A stretch of DNA of 64,000 nucleotides. Origin: Xanthomonas maliensis (lineage in GTDB: Bacteria; Pseudomonadota; Gammaproteobacteria; Xanthomonadales; Xanthomonadaceae). Shown piece after piece: positions 9,211 to 20,078 of the stretch. Both the position numbers and the translations under genes were made by a program. The notes beneath the pieces are model-generated. The model made no database searches, was not told the origin of the DNA, and worked only from the letters and a program-made list of their open reading frames with translations. The stretch lies in contig NZ_NSET01000044.1 of assembly GCF_009192945.1 (NCBI RefSeq), positions 1 through 64,000 on the forward strand. Reading direction: 5' to 3'. Position 1 is the first letter of the stretch; the number at the start of each line of letters is the position of its first letter.

Positions 9211-9519
9211 CTAACAGGGTACGTATCGAAGACATCCGACGCCATGGCGCGCCTGCGGTTCGCGTAGACCACATCCGCGTGCACCGTACTCCAACTGTCT
9301 TTCGACGGCATTGAGGACGTCCTCCAGGTCGTGACTGGAAAGGAGGTCACTGTTGCCTCGGGGAGCGAAGGCTTCGAGCTTGGTCGCCACGAATGTCATC
9401 CGCGAGTCCGCTACCAATTCTGATGTGTGCGTTATGCGTGGGAGCGGCGCAGCGACGTAGTGAGCAGAGGCCGATCGCTTAGCAATCATGTGTCGGCCGT
9501 CTCGCCTGATCGCGGTCAT
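9211..9519 (-). pseudogene. Nucleotidyltransferase-like gene remnant
   Basis: A short frame carries FVATKLEAFAPRGN followed by LLSSHDLEDVLNAV. From memory this is the signature of a nucleotidyltransferase-fold family related to toxin-antitoxin and AbiEii-like proteins (ATKLEAF.GRG...SHDLEDI..). The usual DGR after the last motif is missing; the frame runs into unrelated sequence and stops. The adjacent minus-strand frame (9156-9350) stays open beyond that point, which suggests a frameshift. The ATG at 9519 overlaps the stop of the upstream secreted-protein gene and may not be the original start. It lies at the edge of the restriction island and is probably a decayed accessory gene. Confidence is low because only about 45 residues are recognisable. 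Confidence 0.4.
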
Positions 9520-10310
9520 GGCGCCGCTTCCACCCCAGGATCAAACTCCATCCCATTCCCCACCTGCTCCAGGCACTGCGGTGGGCGCTTGGGCAGGCGC
9601 AGCCAGTGCTTGGGCGGTTCGCCGTCGTGTTCGATGCTGCCGTGGCTGCGCCAGGCGCGGCCGGTGAGGTAGTTGATGCTCAGGCCGTAGGTGTCGCCGG
9701 TGTTGCGTTGGACGATGGAGCGGTCGTAGCCGATCAGGCGCAGGCAGCCGTCCTGGTAGCGGAAGCTGAAGCTGGTGTCGCCCATCTGCCAGGAGCCCAT
9801 CGAGGCGAACTGAGTCAGGGTGACGATCAGTGCGCCGGCCTTGTCGATGCTGACTCCGCCGCCGCCGGCGACGCCGTCCTCGTCGAGCGCATCGTCCTGG
9901 TAGTTGGATTCGCGTCGCGGAATCAGCGCGTGGTCCTGGGCGATGGTGCGGTAGCCGCCGGCCGGGTCGGCCAGCGCGGCCACCAGCAGGCGGGGGTTGG
10001 TGTCCAGCGGTTCGGGGGTCAGGTCGTCGACCTGCAGCACGTTCGCCGGGTCGGTCATCTTGAGCACCAGCACCAGGTCGGGACGGCCGTCGCGATCCAG
10101 GTCGCCTTGCAGCCGGCGCTCCACTCGCCAGTCCTTGGGCACCAGCGCGTCGGCATTGCTGGTGTGGGCGGCGATGCGCGGGTACTGCACGTCCGGCACG
10201 GACGGCGCTTCCGCCTGGCAGGGCGATGTGCCGATGCCGAAAAAAACGATCGCCAGCCACGGCAGCAAGGCGACCGCACGACGATGGGCTTGCACGGAGA
10301 TCGCCATCAT
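9516..10310 (-). CDS. Secreted protein of unknown function
   Basis: The chosen start gives a signal peptide: basic RRA, a hydrophobic core (LLPWLAIVFFGIG), then SPCQA-EAP as a likely cleavage site. The mature part of about 230 residues contains one FG-GAP/VCBS-like calcium-loop motif, GDLDRDGRPDLVLVLKM, and otherwise no family I recognise. It ends with an unremarkable C-terminal tail. The frame stays open further upstream (to 10409), but that extension is basic and lacks signal-peptide character. It is probably periplasmic or exported. The gene is monocistronic in appearance. Confidence 0.7.
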   Translation of the reverse strand: MMAISVQAHRRAVALLPWLAIVFFGIGTSPCQAEAPSVPDVQYPRIAAHTSNADALVPKDWRVERRLQGDLDRDGRPDLVLVLKMTDPANVLQVDDLTPEPLDTNPRLLVAALADPAGGYRTIAQDHALIPRRESNYQDDALDEDGVAGGGGVSIDKAGALIVTLTQFASMGSWQMGDTSFSFRYQDGCLRLIGYDRSIVQRNTGDTYGLSINYLTGRAWRSHGSIEHDGEPPKHWLRLPKRPPQCLEQVGNGMEFDPGVEAAP

Positions 10311-10770
10311 TGGCACCACTCGAAGGGAACGGAACCGCATTCTGGCGCAAGCGGTGGGCGACCACCACTGAGTTTGCGTAGCCACCGCTGCGCCTAGAGC
10401 GGCCAACAAAACGGAACGAGCAGCCGTCAGGTGGGCGCGGACGGCGCGCAGGAACCGCAGTGTACGAGTGGTCCATGAGGATTCCGCGCATCGGCCGCGC
10501 CCGCCTGGCGGCTGCGCAGTCGTTTTGTTAGCTGCGCTTCGCCATGGGCATCAGCCCTGCCCTTGTCAGCAGCTGCGCGGCCGGCAACGGCGCTGGTGTG
10601 TGACGACACGCGGCTTACGATCGACGTCGGTCGTCCTGATGGCAGATCGATCAACGCACGCGTGCGACGGCTGCGAAGCCCTCGCAGCACCGGCTTACGG
10701 GGTAAGCCATGGGGCATCCGCTACCGCATCCGGCGCCAGACAGGCGCGGGATGCGGAGCGACGGAACGCC
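10311..10770. other. Intergenic region, no convincing gene
   Basis: About 460 bases lie between the secreted-protein gene and the end of the aminopeptidase gene, both on the minus strand. Open frames exist in several phases, but none has a family signature or a good ribosome site. The promoter of the secreted-protein gene must lie here; I could not pick a convincing -35/-10 pair. Confidence 0.5.
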
Positions 10771-13455
10771 TCAGCCCTTGTGCTGCTTCAGCCAGGCGCG
10801 AATCTGCGGCAGGCGCTGCGCCCGCAGTTTGACGCGGGTCTGGATACCGGCGATGGCGGTGTCGGCATCGCGCCGCGAGGTGGGGGCCAGGTATTGCTCG
10901 GCATAGGCCTTGACCTTGTCGGCAGTCTCCAGCTTGACCGAGCTGCTGGCCAACTGCGGGAAATAGCGCGCGCGCGAGGTGGTGTCGATCAGGGTGTCCA
11001 CCTGCTCGCGGTGCGCCAGGGCGAAGTCGAACGCCAGCTCGGGGTGCTCGCGCGAGACGCCGCGGATCATGCTGGCGGCGAGCGTGGCGCTGGGCTCCTT
11101 GCTCAGCGCCAGGTCCAGCGCACGCTGCGCCAGCGCGGGGTCCTGCGCCTGCGACAGCAGGCCGTAATACTGGTCGCGCAACATCGCCGAGGTTTCCTTG
11201 CGCGCCAGCGCATGCAAGGCGTCCCACTCGGCGCTGTCGGCATGGCGGGCAACGATGCCCAATACGGTGTTGCGTCCTTCCGGCGACAGCGCCTCCGGGT
11301 TGGCCTGCAAGCTCGCGAAGCGGTGACGCGCCTCGGCCACCACCTGCGCGTCGTCGAGCACGCTCAGGGCGCTCAGCATCGCGGCACGCAGTTGCTTGGT
11401 CTGCGCCGAGTCGTTAGGACGATCGTCCCAGCCGAGGGTGGCGAACTGCGGTGCCAGCCGCGCGCGTGCATACCGGCGCCAGGCGGCCTGTTGCTTGGCA
11501 TCGCCATCGAACATGTCATCGATGCTGCTGAGAATGCCGGTGGTGGCCTGCCACAGGTCGGTCGGGCCACCCACCGCCACCTGCTCGGTCAACCCGAGCA
11601 AATCGGCCTCGGGCTGCTGGCCGACGGTCACCAGCGTGCCGGTGTCCATCAGCACGCCCAATTGGTCCACCACCGGCAAGCGGGAGAAACCGGCAGCCAG
11701 CGTCTTGAACTGCGCCGGCGCATAGCGGGTCACGTAGTAGCCCTTCTGGCCGGCATTGACCAGCACCGGGCCATCGCAGCCGGGCAGCTGCAGCTGTGCG
11801 CGGCCATCGACCAGCACGCGCACGGTGTTGCCGTCGGCGCCGCGCACGGCGACCGGTACATGCCAGTGCAACGGCGTCTTGCCGGGGCGATCGAAGGTGT
11901 ATTCGCCCTGTTCCAGCGTCAGTTCGGTCTTGCCGCCCACGCAGCGGGTGCTGGCGTTGATCTGCGGCACGCCCGGTTGCAGGGTGAAGTCGTGCGCCAC
12001 CTGGGTGAACTGCTTGCCCGGTGCCACCGCATCGAGCTGCTGCCACAGTGCGTCGGTCACGGCATTGCCGTATTGATGCTGCTGGATGTAGTTGTGCACG
12101 CCGGTGCGCCAGGTCTCGGCGCCGACGTAGTCTTCCAGCATGGCGATCACCGCTTCGCCCTTGTCGTAGGTGATCTCGTCGAAGGCCTGGCTGGCCTGTT
12201 CGACGGTGGCGATGTGCTGCACCACCGGGTGGGTGGTGACATAGGCATCGCGGCCCATCGCGCGACGGCTCTTGAAGGCCGCGGTGGTCTTGTCGGCATC
12301 CCACTCCGGATGCAGCTTGCTGGTGGTGCGCGCCTCCATCCAGTTGGCGAAGCCCTCGTTGAGCCACAGGTCATCCCACCACGCCATGGTCACCAGATTG
12401 CCGAACCACTGGTGGGCGATCTCGTGCGCGGCGGTGGTGAAGACGTTCTGCCGATCGTTGATGTCGGACGTGGCTGGATCCAGCAGCAGCGCATATTCGA
12501 AGGTGAAGATGGCGCCCCAGTTCTCCATCGCGCCGAAGAACTGGCTTTGCCCTGGTGCGGCCACGTTGTCCAGCTTGGGCAGCGGATAGGGAATGCCGAA
12601 ATAGCCGTTGTATTCGTGCAGGACGTCGCGCGCCGATTCCAGCGCGTAGCGCGCCTGCTCGACCTTGCCGCGCTGGGCGACGACGCCGATCTCGGTGCCG
12701 TTGTCGCCCTTGACGGTCTCGCGGTCGAACTCGCCCAGGCTCAGGAACAGCAGGTAGGTCGACATCTTCGGCGTGGCCTGGAAGGCCACCCGCTTCAAGC
12801 CGCCAGGCAATGCGCTGGAACGCGCGATCGGCATGTTGCTCACCACCATCTGCGCGTCCGGCGCGGTGACCGTCAGGTCGAAGGTGGCCTTGTAGTCAGG
12901 CTCGTCCCAGGACGGCATGAAGCGGCGCGCATCGGAATTCTCGAACTGGGTGAACAGCGCACGGCGTTGGCCCTGCGCGGTGGGATAGTCCAGCGCGAAC
13001 AGGCCATTGGCCTGGGTGTTGATGGTGCCCTGGTAATCGATGGTGAGGGTGTAGTTGCCCGGCGCCAGCGGCGCATCGAAGGCGAAGCTGGCAGTCTGCG
13101 CGTCGGCATCCAGGCTGATCTTTGCGGCGCGCGCCTTGCCCTTGCGCTTGCCCTGACCGTCGGCCGCACGCAGGCTCGCCTGCTGCAGCTGCAGGTTGGC
13201 CGCCTGCAAGACGATGCGATCGGTGGGCTGCAGCACCGCCAGGTCGATCGCCACCTTGCCGTCGAAGCGCATCGCATCGGCGTGCGGGGTGATCTCCAGC
13301 GCGTAATGGCTCGGGCGGGCGGTCCGCGGCAGTTGGGTGGTGACCGCCTGGGTCACGGCGGCAGCTGCGGGACTTGCCGCAGCCGACTGGGCGGTAGCGG
13401 ACAGGCTGGCACTGGCGAGCGCCAGCGCGATTGCGGTCACCAGGATGGAGCGCAT
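10771..13455 (-). CDS. Exported M1-family zinc aminopeptidase
   Basis: A membrane-alanyl-aminopeptidase-type enzyme (PepN/M1 family) that removes N-terminal residues from peptides, here probably in the periplasm because the chosen ATG gives a signal peptide (MRSILVTAIALALASASLSATAQS). The exopeptidase motif GAMENWGAI is near residue 308. The zinc site HEIAH covers residues 344-348, with the third ligand Glu367 in NEGFANW. The N-terminal beta domain and a long C-terminal helical (ERAP1_C-like) domain complete the usual layout at 894 residues. An upstream in-frame ATG at 13521 would bury the signal peptide. No operon partner is apparent. Confidence 0.93.
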   Translation of the reverse strand: MRSILVTAIALALASASLSATAQSAAASPAAAAVTQAVTTQLPRTARPSHYALEITPHADAMRFDGKVAIDLAVLQPTDRIVLQAANLQLQQASLRAADGQGKRKGKARAAKISLDADAQTASFAFDAPLAPGNYTLTIDYQGTINTQANGLFALDYPTAQGQRRALFTQFENSDARRFMPSWDEPDYKATFDLTVTAPDAQMVVSNMPIARSSALPGGLKRVAFQATPKMSTYLLFLSLGEFDRETVKGDNGTEIGVVAQRGKVEQARYALESARDVLHEYNGYFGIPYPLPKLDNVAAPGQSQFFGAMENWGAIFTFEYALLLDPATSDINDRQNVFTTAAHEIAHQWFGNLVTMAWWDDLWLNEGFANWMEARTTSKLHPEWDADKTTAAFKSRRAMGRDAYVTTHPVVQHIATVEQASQAFDEITYDKGEAVIAMLEDYVGAETWRTGVHNYIQQHQYGNAVTDALWQQLDAVAPGKQFTQVAHDFTLQPGVPQINASTRCVGGKTELTLEQGEYTFDRPGKTPLHWHVPVAVRGADGNTVRVLVDGRAQLQLPGCDGPVLVNAGQKGYYVTRYAPAQFKTLAAGFSRLPVVDQLGVLMDTGTLVTVGQQPEADLLGLTEQVAVGGPTDLWQATTGILSSIDDMFDGDAKQQAAWRRYARARLAPQFATLGWDDRPNDSAQTKQLRAAMLSALSVLDDAQVVAEARHRFASLQANPEALSPEGRNTVLGIVARHADSAEWDALHALARKETSAMLRDQYYGLLSQAQDPALAQRALDLALSKEPSATLAASMIRGVSREHPELAFDFALAHREQVDTLIDTTSRARYFPQLASSSVKLETADKVKAYAEQYLAPTSRRDADTAIAGIQTRVKLRAQRLPQIRAWLKQHKG

Positions 13456-13722
13456 GAGAGTCCTAGACGGAAAACGACGGTGGAATCGCGAATGATGGCC
13501 TGCGTCACAATAAGCGAACACAGCCGGAAGTCATGGCCGGCGCGGGCAAACACGTCTCGGCCGCCTGCATGGTCCGATCTCTACGACCTGGATTCGCTTG
13601 CCGAGTTCCCGCTTCGCGCCCGGCGGGGAGGCCGGCGGCGATCGGCCGGGCCTGGAGGGCGGCAACGCGTCGCCGCGCTTCGGCAATCCCCTGCACCGCG
13701 TCAGCCGATGGCAGCGGCCAGG

Positions 13723-14946
13723 TCATGCCAGTTGCTGGAGTTGCGCCTTGCCAGGAAAGCCACGCACGCGGAAGCGCGGCGGATGGAAGTCCGGTTCTTG
13801 CTCCATCAGCTCGCCGGCCACCGCGACGAGCCTGTCCCAGTCCGCCACCACCACGTCCGCGTCGCGGTCGTCGTTGAGCGTGACCAAGGCGATGCGATCG
13901 GCCTTCGGCAAGGAGGTCTCGACATCGCGCGTCCAGGTTGCCAGCGAAAACTGCCGGCCGCTGCCGTCGTTCGCCTCGAGCACGCGAAAGGAAGCGACGA
14001 AGAGGTCGACCTGGTTCGCCTCGTGGATCTTGTCCAACAGCTCCTTCTGCAGGGAATAGGCTGGCGCATCCATCATTCGCTGCAGATCGGCCTGAAGACG
14101 CCGGTGCTCGGGCTGCGTCAGCGCGAAGGGCACCATCTGTCGGGCGTCATCGTAGGCGAACACCGCTGCGGAGATGCAGCGGCCGTTTTCGGCCGCTTGC
14201 AGGCTCAGTTCCAGCATGCCGGCCAGCGCGGCGTCGTCGCGGTCGCCCACCACCAGCAGGCAATCGCGGGTGGGCAGCATGAACAGCGGCCGCCCCTTCA
14301 CCGGCACGCGCTGCAGCACGTCGGGCAGCAACACGCGGCTGGTGTCGTAGGAATCCTGCCATGCGCCACGGAAGATACCGGCGGCGACCTCGACGAAGCG
14401 ATCCGGCGTGGCTTCGCGCAGATTGTCGTGGGCGATGGCCAGGGCTTGCTCGAAGGTGATGCCCCACGCGTCTTTCGGCCCAGCGACCAGGGTCGAGAGC
14501 GAATCGGGGCGATCGATCGCCAGCAGCTCGACGCAGCCCTCGCCCAACTCACGAACGGCGGCCGTGTACGGCGTCTGCCAGCCATGCTTGCGGACATGCT
14601 CCAGGCGCATTTCCTCCAGCATGCTGCGATGGCGCACGACAGGCATCAGCATCGGCCGCACCTGCTCCAGCGTCTCGATCCGGCGTTCGTCGCCTTCCTC
14701 CACGAACGCCGCGGCGTAGCTGCGCAACACCTCGGCGCGACGCTGGCGATCGGCTGTGCTGTAGTCGTGGTAGGCGTTGTGCAGATTGATCAGGCGCCCG
14801 TGTTGCGTCACCAGGCGGAATTCATCGGGCCGGTAGGCCAGGTCTTCCCGGTAACCCTGCGCGCGCAGCGCCTGCTCGAACAGCGTGGCGAATGCATCGG
14901 GGCTGGGCTTGCGCGTGAGCAGTTTGTCCAAGAGTGCGGTGAACAT
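13723..14946 (-). CDS. DUF1444-like protein
   Basis: A cytosolic protein of 407 residues with no signal peptide or membrane segment. The middle part (GITFEQALAIAHDNLREATP, then YDTSRVLLPDVLQRVPVKG and PTRDCLLVVGDRD) resembles the YtpQ/DUF1444 family, whose biochemical role is not established. The start at 14946 is preferred over the ATG two codons earlier because the AAGGA upstream lies about 8 bases from it and only 2 from the other. It reads in the same direction as the aminopeptidase but 267 bases away, so co-transcription is not clear. Confidence 0.65.
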   Translation of the reverse strand: MFTALLDKLLTRKPSPDAFATLFEQALRAQGYREDLAYRPDEFRLVTQHGRLINLHNAYHDYSTADRQRRAEVLRSYAAAFVEEGDERRIETLEQVRPMLMPVVRHRSMLEEMRLEHVRKHGWQTPYTAAVRELGEGCVELLAIDRPDSLSTLVAGPKDAWGITFEQALAIAHDNLREATPDRFVEVAAGIFRGAWQDSYDTSRVLLPDVLQRVPVKGRPLFMLPTRDCLLVVGDRDDAALAGMLELSLQAAENGRCISAAVFAYDDARQMVPFALTQPEHRRLQADLQRMMDAPAYSLQKELLDKIHEANQVDLFVASFRVLEANDGSGRQFSLATWTRDVETSLPKADRIALVTLNDDRDADVVVADWDRLVAVAGELMEQEPDFHPPRFRVRGFPGKAQLQQLA

Positions 14947-15050
14947 CAGCATCGTCCTTGCGGGAATGGTGTCGTACCTGGTGCGCGCAGCACGCTAGCA
15001 CAGCCGTCGGCGAACAGCCCCAGCACATGCTTCGCAGGTGTTCGTTCGAG

Positions 15051-15078
15051 CAAAGAGAAGGCCCCTTGCGGGGCCTTC
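15051..15078 (-). terminator. Rho-independent terminator of purA
   Basis: A perfect 9-base stem, GAAGGCCCC (15057-15065) and GGGGCCTTC (15070-15078), with a 4-base loop, lies 38 bases after the purA stop. On the minus strand it is followed by the short T-rich TCTTTG. Confidence 0.8.
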
Positions 15079-15115
15079 GTTCGGTACTGGCCTCAGTATC
15101 GGCCGAGGGCACCGA

Positions 15116-16922
<1,807 letters not shown>

Positions 16923-17108
16923 TCAGTGGCGCACGATCCACAGTCCTGCGGCGGCCAGCACCAGCGTCACCGCGCCAATGGCGCGCACCTGCGCGGTCGG
17001 CAGGCTGAACAGCTGGTCGATCATGCGCTTCCACGCGATCGGCATTGCGAACAACAGCAGGCCTTCGATCACGAAGAGCAGGCATAAGGCAGTCAGCAGG
17101 TCATGCAT
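16923..17108 (-). CDS. yjeT: YjeT-type inner-membrane protein (DUF2065)
   Basis: A protein of 61 residues made almost entirely of two hydrophobic helices (DLLTALCLLFVIEGLLLFAMP and AIGAVTLVLAAAGLWIV) with a short charged linker, matching the DUF2065 family. The family sits between hflC and purA in enterobacteria, and it does so here. No activity is established; a role with the HflKC membrane complex is only suggested by position. Confidence 0.85.
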   Translation of the reverse strand: MHDLLTALCLLFVIEGLLLFAMPIAWKRMIDQLFSLPTAQVRAIGAVTLVLAAAGLWIVRH

Positions 17109-17165
17109 GGGCGGTGCGGCAGTCGGGTGACGCGGTAGTGTGCCTGCTTCCGTGGCCCAGCTGCG

Positions 17166-17187
17166 TAGGAGCGCCCCCGGGCGCGAC
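17166..17187. repeat. REP-like palindrome, left flank of the RAYT gene
   Basis: TAGGAGCGCCCCCGGGCGCG at 17166 is the reverse complement of the REP units at 17805-17998. One copy stands on this side of the transposase gene and three in opposite orientation on the other side, as in RAYT-associated repeat islands. Confidence 0.75.
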
Positions 17188-17234
17188 AGGCTTCACCGAC
17201 AAAACAAGACGCGTCCGCAGGGACACAGCGACAC

Positions 17235-17699
17235 TCAAAGCCAAACGGCATTCCAAAACGGATAGTCTCCAAGACGGGTGACCAATCCCGCCCTTCGCGG
17301 GTTGGAAATGATGTAACGGGCCGCCGCTTGCAGGTCGTCTTCCTTGCGCACCGCATGGTCGTGATAGCTGCGACTCCAGACCGGCGCATCCGACCCACGC
17401 TGCGCGTTCACCGCCCGTGCCGAGCAGGCTTTCATGCGCGATACCGCCTGGCCCAGCGAGGTACCGTGTCCAAGTTGCAATAACCAGTGCGCGTGATCGG
17501 GCATCAAGACCCAGGCCAGTAGCCTGGCATCGGACGGTATGGCGGCGGTGAAGGTGCTGCACGCCGTTGCGGCGTGCAGAAAATCCGCGAACACGGCGCG
17601 TCGCTGCCATGTCGTGGTCGTCAGCAGGTAGCAAGCGCCGGGCATCGAGTGCCTGCCCTTGCGCAGTGCACGGTGCCCAGGAGAGCGGGGCGTGAGCAT
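17235..17699 (-). CDS. REP-associated tyrosine transposase (RAYT)
   Basis: A single-domain Y1/HUH transposase of about 155 residues thought to mobilise REP hairpins. It shows the expected HUH motif (LMPDHAHWLL) and the C-terminal motif W.RSYHDHAVRKEDDL, followed by AARYIISNPRRAGL, all typical of the TnpA_REP family. The start at 17699 (MLTPRSPGHRALRKGRHS) gives the usual N-terminus; an inner ATG at 17645 is possible. It interrupts the normally contiguous hflC-yjeT order. No frameshift is visible, so it may be active. Confidence 0.9.
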   Translation of the reverse strand: MLTPRSPGHRALRKGRHSMPGACYLLTTTTWQRRAVFADFLHAATACSTFTAAIPSDARLLAWVLMPDHAHWLLQLGHGTSLGQAVSRMKACSARAVNAQRGSDAPVWSRSYHDHAVRKEDDLQAAARYIISNPRRAGLVTRLGDYPFWNAVWL

Positions 17700-17804
17700 C
17701 AGGCGATACTGAGGAGCGTCGACGCTAGCCACCATCAGCGATTGGGGTGGCGTGGCCTAGGAGATCTGCTTGGCGCCTGGTGTTCGGGGCTGGGTGATGA
17801 GGGG

Positions 17805-17998
17805 CGCGCGCCCGGGGGCGCTCCTATGTGTGCGGGGAGGCGTATCGGGGCGGAAGGATACGTTGCGGTTACGGCCTGCGCGGGAGCGGTCGCGCCCGGG
17901 GGCGCTCCTACGTGTGTGGGGAGGCCTGTCGAGGGCGGAAGGATGCGTTGCGGTTGTGGTCTGGGCGGGAGCGGTCGCGCCCCGGGGGGGCGCTCCTA
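17805..17998. repeat. REP array, three units with a spacing of 84 and 88 bases
   Basis: The core CCCGGGGGCGCTCCTA starts at 17811 and again at 17895; a third unit with two extra G/C bases ends at 17998. In units two and three GGGAGCG upstream pairs with CGCTCC, giving an imperfect hairpin. The spacers are also similar (both contain GGGGAGGC and GGCGGAAGGAT), so the whole segment is a tandem duplication of hairpin plus spacer. It lies between the RAYT gene and hflC. Confidence 0.85.
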
Positions 17999-18044
17999 CG
18001 TGTGTGGGGAGGGTGCGTTCGGGGCTTCGGTTGCGATGGGGCAT

Positions 18045-18069
18045 AAAAAACGCCCGCATTGCGCGGGCG
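18045..18069 (-). terminator. Rho-independent terminator of hflKC
   Basis: On the minus strand CGCCCGC (from 18069) and GCGGGCG (to 18051) form a 7-base stem with a 5-base loop, followed directly by six T residues. It lies 22 bases after the hflC stop. Confidence 0.9.
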
Positions 18070-18090
18070 TTGTTGGTCCGAGCAGAGTGC

Positions 18091-18954
18091 TCAGCGATCG
18101 CTCTTGAGGTATTGCAGGAACGGGTCGTTCTTGTCCAGCACCACCACGCCATTGCCGTCGGTCATGGAGTTCCGGTAGGCCTCCAGGCTGCGATAGAACG
18201 CGTAGAACGATGGGTCGCGGCCACCGGCCTGACCGTAGATGCGGGCGGCCTCGGCATCGCCTTCGCCGCGCAGCTTCTGCGCATCGCGCTCGGCATCGGC
18301 CACGATCACCGTGGCCTCGCGGTCGGCCTGGGCGCGGATGCTCAGCGACTGCTCCTCGCCTTCAGCGCGCAGCTTGCTGGCTTCCTGCTTGCGCTGGGCG
18401 CGCATGCGCTCGTAGACGTCGGTGATCACCTGGCTGTCGGTCGGCAAATCGATCTGCTTGATGCGCAGGTCGGTGATCTGCATGCCTAGCCCCTTGATGG
18501 CGGCGTTGATGCCCTTCAGCTGGTTGGCGATCAATTCGCTGCGGTCGCCCGATACCAGCTGTTGCAAGGTGCGCGAGTTGATCTGGTTGCGCAGCGAGTC
18601 GGTGATGATCGGCGCCAGGCGCGAATTGGCGACCGACTCCTCGCCACCGGTGGCGCGATAGAACGCCCGCACATCGGAGATGTAGCCGATGGCGAAGAAG
18701 TCCACGCTCACGTCCTTCTGCTCGGCGGTGAAATAGCGCGCCGGCGCGGTATCCAGTACCTGGAAGCGGCGGTCGAACACCCGCACCGTTTCCACCATCG
18801 GGATCTTGAAGTGCAGCCCTGGCTTGAGATCCGAACGCACCACCCGGCCCAGATTGAGCACCATCGCGGTCTGGTCCTCGCGGACCACGAACAGCGAGCT
18901 CATCAAGCCCAGCAACACCACGACCACCAGGCCGACGATCAGCGAATTCTTCAT
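18091..18954 (-). CDS. hflC: HflC, SPFH-domain protease modulator
   Basis: Subunit of the HflKC complex, which surrounds and modulates the membrane protease FtsH. It has an N-terminal membrane anchor (SLIVGLVVVVLLGLMSSLFVV), the SPFH/band-7 domain (REDQTAMVLNLGRVV, then PGLHFKIPMVETVRVFDRR) and an Ala/Glu-rich coiled-coil (about residues 170-240). Length 287 is typical. Its ATG overlaps the hflK stop by one base (TAATG), so the pair is translationally coupled. Confidence 0.95.
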   Translation of the reverse strand: MKNSLIVGLVVVVLLGLMSSLFVVREDQTAMVLNLGRVVRSDLKPGLHFKIPMVETVRVFDRRFQVLDTAPARYFTAEQKDVSVDFFAIGYISDVRAFYRATGGEESVANSRLAPIITDSLRNQINSRTLQQLVSGDRSELIANQLKGINAAIKGLGMQITDLRIKQIDLPTDSQVITDVYERMRAQRKQEASKLRAEGEEQSLSIRAQADREATVIVADAERDAQKLRGEGDAEAARIYGQAGGRDPSFYAFYRSLEAYRNSMTDGNGVVVLDKNDPFLQYLKSDR

Positions 18955-20078
18955 TACTCGGTTCCCTCACGACCGGTCGGGCGCGGGCCGCGCTCGGGGT
19001 TGCGAATGCCCTCGGCATTGCTGCTGGTGTTCTGCAGCGGCTGCAGCAACACATCCTGCGGCACCATCGTCGGCAAGCTGTTGTTGCTGCTGGTGTTGCC
19101 GCTCTTGCCGGCATCGGCGGGCATCGGCACGTAGATGACCTGGCGGCCGTCGGCGCCGATCACCTTGCGGTTCTTGGACAGCACGTCCTGCACGGTCTCC
19201 AGCCACAGGCGCTTGCGGGTCACCTCGGGGGCGCCGGCGTACTGCTGCTGCAGCAGCGAGAAGCGATCGGCATCGCCCTCGGCGCGGGAGATCACCGCCT
19301 GCTTATAGCCTTCGGCGCCGGTACGGGTGCGGGCGGCCTGGCCGCGCGCCTCCGGCACCACCTTGGCGGCGTAGGCCTGGGCTTCGTTGATCAGTCGCTC
19401 GCGCACCTGTTGGGCACCGTTGACCTCATCGAACGCCGGCTTGACCTCTTCCGGCGGACGGGCGTCGGGCAGGGTCACGCCAGTGACCGACAGGCCGGTG
19501 TTGTAGGCGTCCAGCGACGCCTGCAGCCGCTCCTTGGACGCGATCGCCAGCGGGCCGCGATTGTTGAGCACGGTATTCAGATCCGAACGGCCGACCTGCT
19601 CGCGCACTGCGCTCTGCGCGGCCTGCTCCAGCACCAGATCGGCATTCCGCGAGCCGAACAGGTACTTGCGCGGGTCGCTGATCTGGTACTGCACGTTGAG
19701 CGAGACATTGACGATGTTCTCGTCGCGGGTCAGCACCGGGACCTGGTTGCTGAAGGTCTTGATCTCGGTGGCGTTGACCTTGCGCACCGACTCGAACGGC
19801 CAGGGCAGCGTGAAGTTGGGACCGGGCTGCAGGATGCGCGCGAACTGGCCAAAGCGCAGTACCACGCCGCGCTGCTGTTCGCCGATCAGGTTGAAGCTGG
19901 AAAACAGCAGCATCAGCACGACGGCGATCAGGATCCACCGCCACACCCCGCCATCGAACAAGTCCTTGAGCGGGCCGGGCAAGCCGCCCCAACCGCCGCC
20001 GCCGCGCGGGTCCCAGGACCTGCGCCGATTGGGGTCCGGGCCATCTCCGCCCTTGCTGCCGGGTGTGTTCCAGGCCAT
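18954..20078 (-). CDS. hflK: HflK, SPFH-domain protease modulator
   Basis: Partner of HflC in the inner-membrane complex that regulates FtsH. The start at 20078 gives the family's Gly/Pro-rich N-terminus (MAWNTPGSKGGDGPDPNRR). It is followed by one membrane segment near residue 60 (WILIAVVLMLLFSSFNLI), the band-7 domain (EQQRGVVLRFGQFARIL...PGPNFTLPWPFESV) and a coiled-coil with FSLLQQQYAGAPEVTRKRL. The tail is Asn/Ser-rich and low in complexity. An in-frame ATG at 20129 would add 17 unlikely residues. First gene of the hflKC operon. Confidence 0.95.
   Translation of the reverse strand: MAWNTPGSKGGDGPDPNRRRSWDPRGGGGWGGLPGPLKDLFDGGVWRWILIAVVLMLLFSSFNLIGEQQRGVVLRFGQFARILQPGPNFTLPWPFESVRKVNATEIKTFSNQVPVLTRDENIVNVSLNVQYQISDPRKYLFGSRNADLVLEQAAQSAVREQVGRSDLNTVLNNRGPLAIASKERLQASLDAYNTGLSVTGVTLPDARPPEEVKPAFDEVNGAQQVRERLINEAQAYAAKVVPEARGQAARTRTGAEGYKQAVISRAEGDADRFSLLQQQYAGAPEVTRKRLWLETVQDVLSKNRKVIGADGRQVIYVPMPADAGKSGNTSSNNSLPTMVPQDVLLQPLQNTSSNAEGIRNPERGPRPTGREGTE

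Noticed and set aside
10427..10717. A minus-strand frame in the gap upstream of the aminopeptidase end
   Set aside because: Arginine-rich, no recognisable domain and no ribosome site.
17706..17725. A GAGGAGCG near the RAYT gene start as an additional REP copy
   Set aside because: The GC core and the pairing partner are missing.
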